NCBI GenBank assembly: GCA_020850695.1 | Contig: JADZEF010000094.1 | Coordinates: forward strand, 42,891 to 106,890 | Length of the DNA stretch: 64,000 nucleotides | Source: Planctomycetaceae bacterium | Lineage (GTDB): Bacteria > Planctomycetota > Planctomycetia > Planctomycetales > Planctomycetaceae | Reading direction: 5' to 3' | Made by a program: the position numbers and the translations under genes | The notes under the pieces: model-generated | Database searches by the model: none | Told to the model about the DNA's origin: nothing | The model's input: the letters and a program-made list of their open reading frames with translations, nothing else | Shown here: positions 53,995 through 61,453 of the stretch, piece after piece | How the letters are laid out: every line of letters begins with the position of its first letter | Numbering within the stretch: position 1 is the first letter of the stretch

Positions 53995-55464
53995 TCAGTG
54001 GAAGATGTAGCCTTCCTCGCCGTGCTGGCTGACGTCGAGCCCGATGATTTCATCGTCCTGAGTGACCCGCAGGCCGATCGTCGCGTCGATGATCTTCAGC
54101 AGAATGACGGTGCCGACGACGGCCAGGGCGGCTGTCGCCGCCACGGCAATGATCTGATTCATGAGCTGCGTCGCGTTTCCTTCGAGCAGCCCCTGGCCCT
54201 TCGGATGGCCGTTGATGGCACGCGTGGCGAAAACCCCGGTCAGGATCGCGCCGAGAGTTCCTCCGACACCGTGCACGCCGAAGGCGTCGAGCGAGTCGTC
54301 GTACTTGAACTTCGACTTGAGTGTCGTGCAGGCGAAGAAGCAGACGAATCCGGCCGTGAAGCCGAGCACGATTCCGGCGAGTGGGGTGACAATGCCGCTG
54401 GCGGGCGTGATGCAGACGAGCCCCGCCACCGCACCGGAGCACGCTCCCAGAATGCTGGGCTTCTTGCGGGTGACCCACTCGGCAATCGACCACGCAATCG
54501 TTCCCCCCGCGGCGGCGAGGTGCGTCGCAACAAACGCATTCGCCGCAAGGGCGTCGGCCACCAGCGCACTGCCCGCGTTGAATCCGAACCAGCCCACCCA
54601 CAGCAGCCCCGCCCCGATGAAGGTGTAGGTAAGGTTGTGCGGCGGCATCGGCTCCTGATTGAACCCCAGCCGCTTGCCGAGCAGCAGACAGCAGATGAGC
54701 GCGGAAATTCCCGAACTGATGTGAACCACGGTGCCGCCGGCGAAGTCGAATGCGGGGAAACGGGCCTCGGCGTTCAAAGAATTGAAAATCCCCTTCGCCG
54801 ACCAGACCCAATGGGCCACGGGGCAGTAGATCAGCGTCCCCCACAGGAGTGAGAAGAGGACCATCGCGCTGAACTTCATGCGTTCGGCGAACGCCCCGCA
54901 GATCAGTCCCGGAGTGATGATGAAGAACATCATCTGAAAGACCATGTGGACCGATCGCGGGATCGGTCCTTCCATCGGAACGTAAGCGACGTTCTTCACC
55001 GTTTCCATCACGGTCTTCCCGTCGACCGGCTTGGGGATCTCCTTGCCTTCCGGGCCGATCCATTCGGGGATGACTTGCCTCAGCAGGACATAGTCGCCGC
55101 CACCGACGAATCCGCCCGCCACATCCGTTCCAAAAGCAAGGCTGTAACCCCACAGGGCCCAGACGACGGACATCATTCCCATGAGAAAGATGCACTGCAT
55201 CATCACGCCCAGGATGTTCTTCTTGCGGACGAGTCCGCCATAGAACAGGGCGAGGCCCGGCGCCGTCATCATCAGGACGAGGGCCGAGCAGACGAGCATC
55301 CACGCGGTGTCCGCCGGCCTGAGGCCGTTGGCGACGATCGCCGGCTTTGCAACTTCCTCGGAGGGCGGGGCGCTCTCCTCGGCCCAGGCCGCGGCGCCCA
55401 TGGCCAGGCAGGCCATTCCCATCACCAGGGGAAAAACCACACGACGCAAGAAGGTGGGCGACAT
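53995..55464 (-). CDS. amt: Ammonium transporter
   Basis: The 489-residue protein has a signal-like N-terminal helix and about eleven membrane segments in the Amt/Mep/Rh order. The pore histidines are present in FAGGTVVHISSGISAL and DAFGVHGVGGTLG. The ends YGGLVRKKNILGVMMQ and GRLVTQ-like tail match bacterial AmtB/NrgA. It conducts ammonium into the cell. No glnB or glnK gene follows, so the usual amt-glnK operon is not formed here. The start at 55464 is used because GAGGA lies a few bases upstream; an upstream in-frame ATG at 55482 is weaker. It is convergent with the DNase-fold gene, only six bases apart. Confidence 0.93.
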   Translation of the reverse strand: MSPTFLRRVVFPLVMGMACLAMGAAAWAEESAPPSEEVAKPAIVANGLRPADTAWMLVCSALVLMMTAPGLALFYGGLVRKKNILGVMMQCIFLMGMMSVVWALWGYSLAFGTDVAGGFVGGGDYVLLRQVIPEWIGPEGKEIPKPVDGKTVMETVKNVAYVPMEGPIPRSVHMVFQMMFFIITPGLICGAFAERMKFSAMVLFSLLWGTLIYCPVAHWVWSAKGIFNSLNAEARFPAFDFAGGTVVHISSGISALICCLLLGKRLGFNQEPMPPHNLTYTFIGAGLLWVGWFGFNAGSALVADALAANAFVATHLAAAGGTIAWSIAEWVTRKKPSILGACSGAVAGLVCITPASGIVTPLAGIVLGFTAGFVCFFACTTLKSKFKYDDSLDAFGVHGVGGTLGAILTGVFATRAINGHPKGQGLLEGNATQLMNQIIAVAATAALAVVGTVILLKIIDATIGLRVTQDDEIIGLDVSQHGEEGYIFH

Positions 55465-55639
55465 TCGTGTCCTCGACGGCATAAGCGCTGATGCGATGCA
55501 TGCGCGACTGGAATCGCCGCAGCAGCCCGCAATGGGTCAGCATCGTATCGAGGAATCGAACGTCGGCAATCCTGCCCAAGGCGAGCGACGGCTCCAATCG
55601 TCAGCACATGGTCGTCCTTCGCTTCTCCAAGGACGACCA

Positions 55640-56917
55640 TCAGTGGTGCTGCGATGCCCGCTCGCGGTGGCGGCGGAAGGCGTCGGTGCGTTCGGTGCGG
55701 GTGCGGTCGAAGAGGTAGCGATAGAGCTTCTCTTCCGCCGCCGACATCTGGACCCGACGGCGATCCATGGCGGTGCGGGCGGTGTGGAGAGCCCGCTCGA
55801 GACTCCACTCGTCGATCGAGCGCGCTCCTTTGACGCACGAGAAGGACGGCACGTGCTTGGGCATCATCTCGCCGCCGTTCACCAGCAGGCTCATGATGCC
55901 GATGCTGGAGCCGGTGTTGAACAGGCTGGCCAGCGTGGTCTTGGTGTGGTCGCCGATGAAGCAGCCGACCTTCATCCGGCCGGTCGGAATCATCTCGCCC
56001 GCCAGGGGAACGCTGACCGGCGAGTAATCGCTCTTGAGGTCGCTCGACGTCGAGAGGGCCGCAATGTTGACCCACGGGCACACATAGCTGTGTCCCAGGA
56101 AGCCTTCGTGGTACTTGTTGACGTAGCCATGCAGGATCGAGCATTCGACTTCGCCGCCGACACGGCAGACGGGGCCGATGGTCGTTCCTTCGCGAACGTT
56201 GGCGCGGAACAGTTGCGAGCCCTTGCCGACATAGCAAGGCCCTTCAAGACGCGTGAATGGCTGGATCACGGCCCCTGCATCGATCGCAATGGGGCCGCGG
56301 CGGGCGTCGAGCACGACAAACGGATCGAGAACGGCCGTGGGATCGACCCACACATCGGCCCGCGGTCCTTGAATCGCCACTTCGGGGCCGATTTCATTCT
56401 GCGACGGGCTGAACCGCTGCAGCTGGAAGTCGCGGATGAGCTGGGCCGCGTTGTGCTCGATGAGGTCCCAGGGATAGTTCAACAGCACGCCGCGGGCCTG
56501 GACGATCTTCCGGCTGCGGGCGATCTGCGGGAGGATGTCATCCCAGTTGTCTTCGGTGATCAGCGGAACTTCCATCGGGTCGAGCGTCAGCGCGACAACC
56601 GTTCCATCGACGACCGCCGCTTCGTCCGGCTTCAGTGCGGCGAGAGCCGAGGCGGTCGGAATCCAGCGTCCGTTGAGAACGAGCGTCCGCTCGCGCGAGA
56701 GCCAGAGGATGTCGTTGACGTGCGCCTCGGGCTCGCTGGCGCGGTAAGTGCCTGCCAGGTAATTGCGGAGAAATGCTCCCCACTCGGTCACGCCAAGCTG
56801 CCGCAGCACGCGTTCGCGCAGGGAGAACTGCCCGCAGATCAGCTCGAACACCGGCCGCGTCAGGGCAACCGGAGTGAAGTTGGCGGCTCCACGGTCTTCG
56901 AAAAATGCGACGCGCAT
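55640..56917 (-). CDS. GlmU-like hexapeptide-repeat nucleotidyltransferase
   Basis: The 425-residue protein has an N-terminal nucleotidyltransferase-like part (AFFEDRGAANFTPVALTRPV) and C-terminal left-handed parallel beta-helix repeats (about 220-400: VDPTAVLDPFVVLDARRGPI, then GTTIGPVCRVGGEVECS and GCFIGDHTKTTLASLFNTGS). The family is close to GlmU and to glucose-1-phosphate thymidylyltransferase-like proteins of planctomycetes and Bacteroidetes. It would activate a sugar phosphate and/or acetylate it. The classic GlmU pyrophosphorylase signature is weak, so the exact sugar is not known. The start at 56917 has GGAAAGA upstream. Confidence 0.8.
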   Translation of the reverse strand: MRVAFFEDRGAANFTPVALTRPVFELICGQFSLRERVLRQLGVTEWGAFLRNYLAGTYRASEPEAHVNDILWLSRERTLVLNGRWIPTASALAALKPDEAAVVDGTVVALTLDPMEVPLITEDNWDDILPQIARSRKIVQARGVLLNYPWDLIEHNAAQLIRDFQLQRFSPSQNEIGPEVAIQGPRADVWVDPTAVLDPFVVLDARRGPIAIDAGAVIQPFTRLEGPCYVGKGSQLFRANVREGTTIGPVCRVGGEVECSILHGYVNKYHEGFLGHSYVCPWVNIAALSTSSDLKSDYSPVSVPLAGEMIPTGRMKVGCFIGDHTKTTLASLFNTGSSIGIMSLLVNGGEMMPKHVPSFSCVKGARSIDEWSLERALHTARTAMDRRRVQMSAAEEKLYRYLFDRTRTERTDAFRRHRERASQHH

Positions 56918-57275
56918 GAAGGTCTTTCCGTGGTTAGGCTTCCAGCCCGTCTCTCCGACCCGAGCTTCCGCGACTCGATCTGCCGCTTGCAAATGACTCG
57001 GCGAGAAGTCAGATTCGCTCTATCGATGAGATCGAATGGCTGCGGTTTGGAACTTGAACAGGGGACGGCGCCCAAGGAGATTCGACCGGCCGTCCGCGAC
57101 TCAGGACGACGTGCGGACTCATCCGACTCTGATCGTGGCGCGGGTTATAACTCCGGTGCGGAAATTGACGGAAGGCCAGTTTGCGCCATCGGCCAAGTCA
57201 ACCCAGACTGCCTGCGGTGCGCCGAGCGATTATCCGACCGTGGAGGCCGGATGTTCGCAGAGTCTTGAATACTGG
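56918..57275. other. Noncoding gap
   Basis: About 360 bases between the nucleotidyltransferase start and the cheR stop, both leftward. Frames here on the plus strand are Arg/Asp-rich shadows. A short AT-richer stretch near 57135-57170 (GGGTTATAACTCC) is the likeliest promoter of the nucleotidyltransferase gene. Confidence 0.4.
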
Positions 57276-58106
57276 TCACCGGGCGGGAACGCCGGTGGTC
57301 GGAAGGTAAATCGAGGAGCGACCGGCTCCGGCGCGACGGAACGAGTCGGAAATTCCGAGTACGGTCTCGGCCGAACCGAGAAGCAGATACCCGTCGCTGC
57401 GGAGCATCCGCGCCTGGCGGTCGAGGATTTCCTTCTTCGTCTCCTGCTGGAAGTAGATCAGCACATTCCGGCAGAAGATGACGTCGAACTGGCCCAGGCG
57501 GCTGAAGTCGTCGAGCAGATTGAGCTGCTGATAGTTGACCCCGTCGCGAAGGTCCTTCTTCACCTGCCAGCCCTTCGGCGTCTGTTCGAAATACTTCATC
57601 AGGTACTGAATCGGCAGACCGCGCTGCACTTCGAACTGCGTGTAGACCCCTTCCTTCGCCCGGTCGAGCGCCGCACGGCACAGGTCGGTCGCGATGAATT
57701 CGATCCGCCAGTTCGCCAACTGCGGGAAGTGCTCGCGAATCGTCATCAGGATCGTGTAGGGTTCCTGCCCGGTCGAGGCTGCCGCACACCAGAATCGCAG
57801 ACGCTGGCTGGTTTTCCGGGCTTCGATCAGCGCGGGGAGAATATTCTGCTTGAGGTCGTCGAACGGCGTCTTGTCGCGGAAGAAGGATGTCTCGTTCGTC
57901 GTCATGGCCTCGGTGACGGCGGACGCGAGCTTCGGATCGCGCTTCTTGCGAAGGTTCGCGACCAACTCGGATACGTCGGCCATGCCGCTGCTCTGTGCAA
58001 GCGGGATGAGCCGGGCTTCCAGCAGGTATTCCTTACCCGGACCGAGGGCGAGCCCCGACGATTCGAGCAGGAAGGCCGACAGGTAATCGTAATCGGCGGG
58101 AGTCAT
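57276..58106 (-). CDS. cheR: CheR-type protein-glutamate methyltransferase
   Basis: The 276-residue protein has an N-terminal CheR helical domain (about 1-75; ending AMTTNETSFFRD, the sequence before the SAM domain in CheR) and a SAM-binding methyltransferase domain (RFWCAAASTGQEPYTILM, then FIATDL and VIFCRNVLIYF). It adds methyl groups to receptor glutamates. The start ATG overlaps the cheB stop as ATGA, so translation is coupled. No receptor (MCP), cheW or cheA lies in the window, so the set may serve a non-chemotaxis system. The final 15 residues (after GSAETVLG) vary from E. coli CheR. Confidence 0.9.
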   Translation of the reverse strand: MTPADYDYLSAFLLESSGLALGPGKEYLLEARLIPLAQSSGMADVSELVANLRKKRDPKLASAVTEAMTTNETSFFRDKTPFDDLKQNILPALIEARKTSQRLRFWCAAASTGQEPYTILMTIREHFPQLANWRIEFIATDLCRAALDRAKEGVYTQFEVQRGLPIQYLMKYFEQTPKGWQVKKDLRDGVNYQQLNLLDDFSRLGQFDVIFCRNVLIYFQQETKKEILDRQARMLRSDGYLLLGSAETVLGISDSFRRAGAGRSSIYLPTTGVPAR

Positions 58107-59170
58107 ACCCGGCTGACCTCCGGTGTGCAGACGCGTTGAATCGCCCGGGCGATCCCTGACAGCGGAATAACTTCGTGAGCCAGGTTTTCGCGAACCACCG
58201 CTCCCGGCATGCCCCACACGACGCTGGTCGCTTCGTCCTGCGCGATGATGTAGCCGCCCCGCTCGTGGATGGCCCGCGTCCCTTCGATGCCGTCGTCCCC
58301 CATGCCGGTCAGCATCACGGCCACGGCCGACTTTCCGTACCAGTCGGCAACCGACCGGAACAGCGGGTTGACGGAAGGCCGGCAGAAGTGCTCGGGCGGG
58401 TTCTGATTCAGCGTAGTGATCATGCGGTCGTTGCGCTTTTCGATGGCGACATGAAAGCCGCCCGGCGCGACGTAAGTGTGTCCCCGCTCGATCGGCTGGC
58501 CGTCCTTCGCCTCGGCGCATGGCCGGCCTCCGTCCCGCTCGAGATGCTTCGCGAGCATCGGAGTGAACATCGGCGGCATGTGCTGGACAATGAGGATTGG
58601 CAGCGCGAAGTCTCGCGGCAGTGACTTCAGCACTTCCTGCAGGGCATTCGGTCCGCCCGTGCTCGAACCGATGACGACGATTTGCGGGGGGACCGCGGCG
58701 CGGATCGGTTTGGGCGGCGCGACGGGTCGGACGAAGGCCGGAGCAGGGGCGGAGTGTCTTGCGTTCCCCAGCGCTTTCACCAGCGGCACCAGTTCACGGA
58801 CCAGTTCATCGATGCTTTCGGCGGTGTTGCGGGCTTCCGGCTTGGCGATGCATCCCGCCGCACCGAGGGCCAGCGCTTCGACCGTCGTCTGCGCCCCTTT
58901 CGTCGTCAGGCTGCTTGCCATGATGACGCGGACGCGCGGGAATTCCTTCTGGAGATGCCGTAGCGTGGTCAGCCCATCCATGACGGGCATTTCGACGTCC
59001 GTCACCACGACATCGACCGAGTGACGACGCAACCAGGTCAGGGCCAGATCACCGTGCATGGCGGTTCCCGCCACGGCGATTTCAGGGTCCGATTCCAGCG
59101 CCCGTGTCAGCAGCCCTCGAACGACTGCCGAGTCGTCGACGACCAATACGCGAATTCGTTCCGGACTCAC
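58103..59170 (-). CDS. cheB: CheB-type protein-glutamate methylesterase
   Basis: The 355-residue protein has an N-terminal receiver domain (VLVVDDSAVVRGLLT, acceptor D58 in VVVTDVEMPVMDG) and a C-terminal methylesterase domain. The catalytic residues are Ser in VVIGSSTGGPNALQ, His in IVQHMPPMFTP and Asp in MLTGMGDDG. It demethylates or deamidates receptor glutamates once phosphorylated. The start is GTG at 59170, overlapping the upstream cheY stop as GTGA; the downstream cheR overlaps by four bases. The linker (about 130-165) is longer than in E. coli CheB. Confidence 0.92.
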   Translation of the reverse strand: MSPERIRVLVVDDSAVVRGLLTRALESDPEIAVAGTAMHGDLALTWLRRHSVDVVVTDVEMPVMDGLTTLRHLQKEFPRVRVIMASSLTTKGAQTTVEALALGAAGCIAKPEARNTAESIDELVRELVPLVKALGNARHSAPAPAFVRPVAPPKPIRAAVPPQIVVIGSSTGGPNALQEVLKSLPRDFALPILIVQHMPPMFTPMLAKHLERDGGRPCAEAKDGQPIERGHTYVAPGGFHVAIEKRNDRMITTLNQNPPEHFCRPSVNPLFRSVADWYGKSAVAVMLTGMGDDGIEGTRAIHERGGYIIAQDEATSVVWGMPGAVVRENLAHEVIPLSGIARAIQRVCTPEVSRV

Positions 59171-59535
59171 AGGACGCCGACCCCTTCCAGCTTTTCACGG
59201 ACAATCTCTTCCGTGAAAGGCTTCATGATGTATTCATTGGCGCCGGCGCTCATCGCTTCGACGATCCGCGGCATTTCATTCTCGGTCGTGCACATCACGA
59301 CTGCGGGCTGCGTCTCGAGCGGCTCGCGCCGCAGGGCCTTCAAGAACGACAATCCGTCCATGACGGGCATGTTCCAGTCGAGAAGCACCGCGTCGACTCG
59401 CTTCATCGCCCGCACAATACCCAGCGCCTGCTCGCCATTTTCCGCTTCAGTCGTTTCAAACCCAAGCGAACTCGCGACCTTGCGCATGAAAGCGCGGACG
59501 GCCCGAGAATCGTCGACCAGCAAGATTTTCTTCAT
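59167..59535 (-). CDS. cheY: CheY-like single-domain response regulator
   Basis: The 122-residue protein is a stand-alone receiver domain: acidic pocket D8/D9 (ILLVDDSRAVR), phosphoacceptor D53 (LLDWNMPVMDG), Thr in VVMCTTENE, and Lys in YIMKPF. It is the first gene of a coupled cheY-cheB-cheR operon. The start at 59535 is chosen from the family N-terminus MKKILLVDDS. The kinase that phosphorylates it is not in the window. Confidence 0.9.
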   Translation of the reverse strand: MKKILLVDDSRAVRAFMRKVASSLGFETTEAENGEQALGIVRAMKRVDAVLLDWNMPVMDGLSFLKALRREPLETQPAVVMCTTENEMPRIVEAMSAGANEYIMKPFTEEIVREKLEGVGVL

Positions 59536-59894
59536 GGAACAACCCTGGCGTTCGAACAAGACGCCCCTCGTTAGGATCACCCATGGCAGATTGGGCGACT
59601 CCCCAAACGTAGCTCAGAAAAGTCGGACAACGTGCGAAAAGGCAACGGTTTTGAATCGGCGACACTTGGTACGGTCGGCGCGACCGGTGCGACCGGACGG
59701 CAGGGAGGATGGAGAGATTGAGGGATGGAGAGATTGAGAGACAGAAACCCCGATTGCCGTGCCGTGTTTGCTTCTCTCCACCCCTCTGTCTCTCCATCCC
59801 TCAATCCTCCTCAGTGGCTCCCGCCCCGCGCGCGGCGCATAATATCGGCCGCCTTTGATGCCTCCGCCCCGTCCGCTCTCGGGAGACGAATGCC
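59536..59894. other. Noncoding gap between the che operon and the oxidoreductase gene
   Basis: About 360 bases, divergent. No gene is supported. The left end has a lower-GC stretch (59560-59650) likely to hold the che promoter; the right part holds a tandem-word inverted repeat (59716-59806). Confidence 0.5.
59716..59806. repeat. Inverted tandem-word element (GATGGAGAGATTGAGG type)
   Basis: The left arm repeats a 16-base word twice (GATGGAGAGATTGAGG and GATGGAGAGATTGAGA). The core 59716-59733 is a perfect reverse complement of 59789-59806. It lies shortly before the Gfo/Idh/MocA gene. Confidence 0.85.
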
Positions 59895-61226
59895 ATGTCG
59901 AGCCTGTCACGCCGCGACTTCTTCCACTCCGCTGCGGCGGCAACCGCCGTCACGGCCGCCACGCTCGGCTTCGAGCAGGTGGCGAAGGCTTCCGCGAGCG
60001 AGCGGGTGCGCGTCGCTCATGTGGCGACCGGCGGGCGGGCGGCGAGCCTGGTATCGTCGTTCTCGGCGAACAAGGAAGTGGAAATTGTCGCGGTGTGCGA
60101 CCTCGACCCCTCGCGGCTGGAAAAGGCCGTGGCCACGATCGAAAAGGTGACGGGAAAGAAACCGCGTATCGAAAAGGATTACCGCAAGCTGATCGACGCG
60201 AAGGATATCGATGCGGTGGTCGTCGGCACCCCGGACCACTGGCACGCTCTGCCGACGATTCTCGCCTGCATGAACGGCAAGGATGTGTACGTCGAGAAGC
60301 CGGACGGGCACAACATCGAGGAAGGCCGCCGCATGGTGGCGACCGCGAAGAAGCACAATCGAATCATTCAGATGGGAACTCAGAACCGCAGCGCCCAGCG
60401 GATGTTCGACGCCATCGAATACATTCGCAGCGGGGCGCTCGGCAAGTGCCTCTTCGCCAAGGCCTGGGAAAGCTCGAAGCAGGGCTCGATCGGTCGTCCG
60501 GCCGATAGCGATCCGCCCCCCGGCATCGACTATGACCTTTGGCTCGGCTCCGCGCCGAAGCGGCCCTTCAACGTCCGCCGCTTCCACGGCCACTGGCGGT
60601 GGTTCTACGACTATGGGACCGGCGACCTCGGCAACGATGGCGTCCACCGCCTCGACATGGCCCGCTGGGCGTTGAGCGCGGCGGTCGAAGCCCAGGGGGA
60701 AGCCCCGCTCGGCATGCCGACGGTCATCTCGGCGGTTGGAGGCAAGTGGTATTTCGACGACATGCAGGAATGGCCCGACAGCCTTCAGGTCACCTACCAG
60801 TATCCCGGAACGACGCCGAAGATCCTGACGTACGAGATGCGGGTGTGGGCTCCCTACAGTTACCTCGGCGAGTCGGAGGGGGCGGCCGTCTTCGGGGACA
60901 AGGGATACATCATCATCGGCAATCAGAGGTGGCGCGCGTTCGGACCGAACAACAAGGATGTGCAGTCGGGATCGGGCGACTACGGCGATGCGGCCCACGT
61001 GCAGAACTTCATCGACTGCGTGAAGTCGCGGAAGCGCCCCAACGCCGATCTCGAGACGGTCGGTCATCCGTCGTCGGTCCTGTGCCATGCGGGAAATGTG
61101 GCCTCGCGTCTCGGAAGGACCATCAAGCTCGACCCCGTGACCGAGACATTCATCGATGACAAGGAAGCCAACGAACTCCGCACGCGGCCCGAGTACCGCA
61201 AGCCCTACGAGCTCCCGAACGTTTGA
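59895..61226 (+). CDS. Tat-exported Gfo/Idh/MocA-family oxidoreductase
   Basis: This 443-residue precursor starts with a twin-arginine signal (SLSRRDFFHSAAAATAVTAA). It has a Rossmann NAD(P)-binding part (VRVAHVATGGRAASLVSSF, then VAVCDLDPSRLEKAV), the EKPDGHNIEEG motif with the catalytic Lys, and a C-terminal alpha/beta substrate domain with GDLGNDGVHRLDMARW. Members oxidise or reduce sugars and inositols, with NADP usually bound before export. It is followed by a secreted DUF1549/DUF1553 cytochrome gene, a common planctomycete arrangement. GGGAGA about nine bases upstream supports the start. Confidence 0.9.
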   Translation: MSSLSRRDFFHSAAAATAVTAATLGFEQVAKASASERVRVAHVATGGRAASLVSSFSANKEVEIVAVCDLDPSRLEKAVATIEKVTGKKPRIEKDYRKLIDAKDIDAVVVGTPDHWHALPTILACMNGKDVYVEKPDGHNIEEGRRMVATAKKHNRIIQMGTQNRSAQRMFDAIEYIRSGALGKCLFAKAWESSKQGSIGRPADSDPPPGIDYDLWLGSAPKRPFNVRRFHGHWRWFYDYGTGDLGNDGVHRLDMARWALSAAVEAQGEAPLGMPTVISAVGGKWYFDDMQEWPDSLQVTYQYPGTTPKILTYEMRVWAPYSYLGESEGAAVFGDKGYIIIGNQRWRAFGPNNKDVQSGSGDYGDAAHVQNFIDCVKSRKRPNADLETVGHPSSVLCHAGNVASRLGRTIKLDPVTETFIDDKEANELRTRPEYRKPYELPNV

Positions 61227-61260
61227 CGGCAGGCGGCCGGTCGGCGAATCTGAAAGTCGG

Positions 61261-61279
61261 CCTCATGCTCCGCATGAGG
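61261..61279. repeat. CCTCA-type TCC-triloop palindrome (single)
   Basis: A perfect 19-base palindrome, CCTCATGC-TCC-GCATGAGG, followed by TTGAGCC. No inverted mate was found nearby. It lies between the oxidoreductase gene and the next start. Confidence 0.85.
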
Positions 61280-61453
61280 TTGAGCCATCGTGACGCTCGG
61301 GCGGGAAGAACGGCAACGCGGCCTTGCGGGCATGGCTTGACCTTCGGCGGGGCCAGAGGGCGACATTGGCGACGACACCGTCCAGTCCATGGCTCCATCG
61401 AGTTGGCTGAGATGATCTCACCCCGTCAGGAGAACTATTCCCCTTCAAGCTCG

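Noticed and set aside
57036..58139. A plus-strand frame of 367 codons opposite cheR
   Set aside because: It lies antisense to a clear cheR gene and its product is low-complexity and charged.
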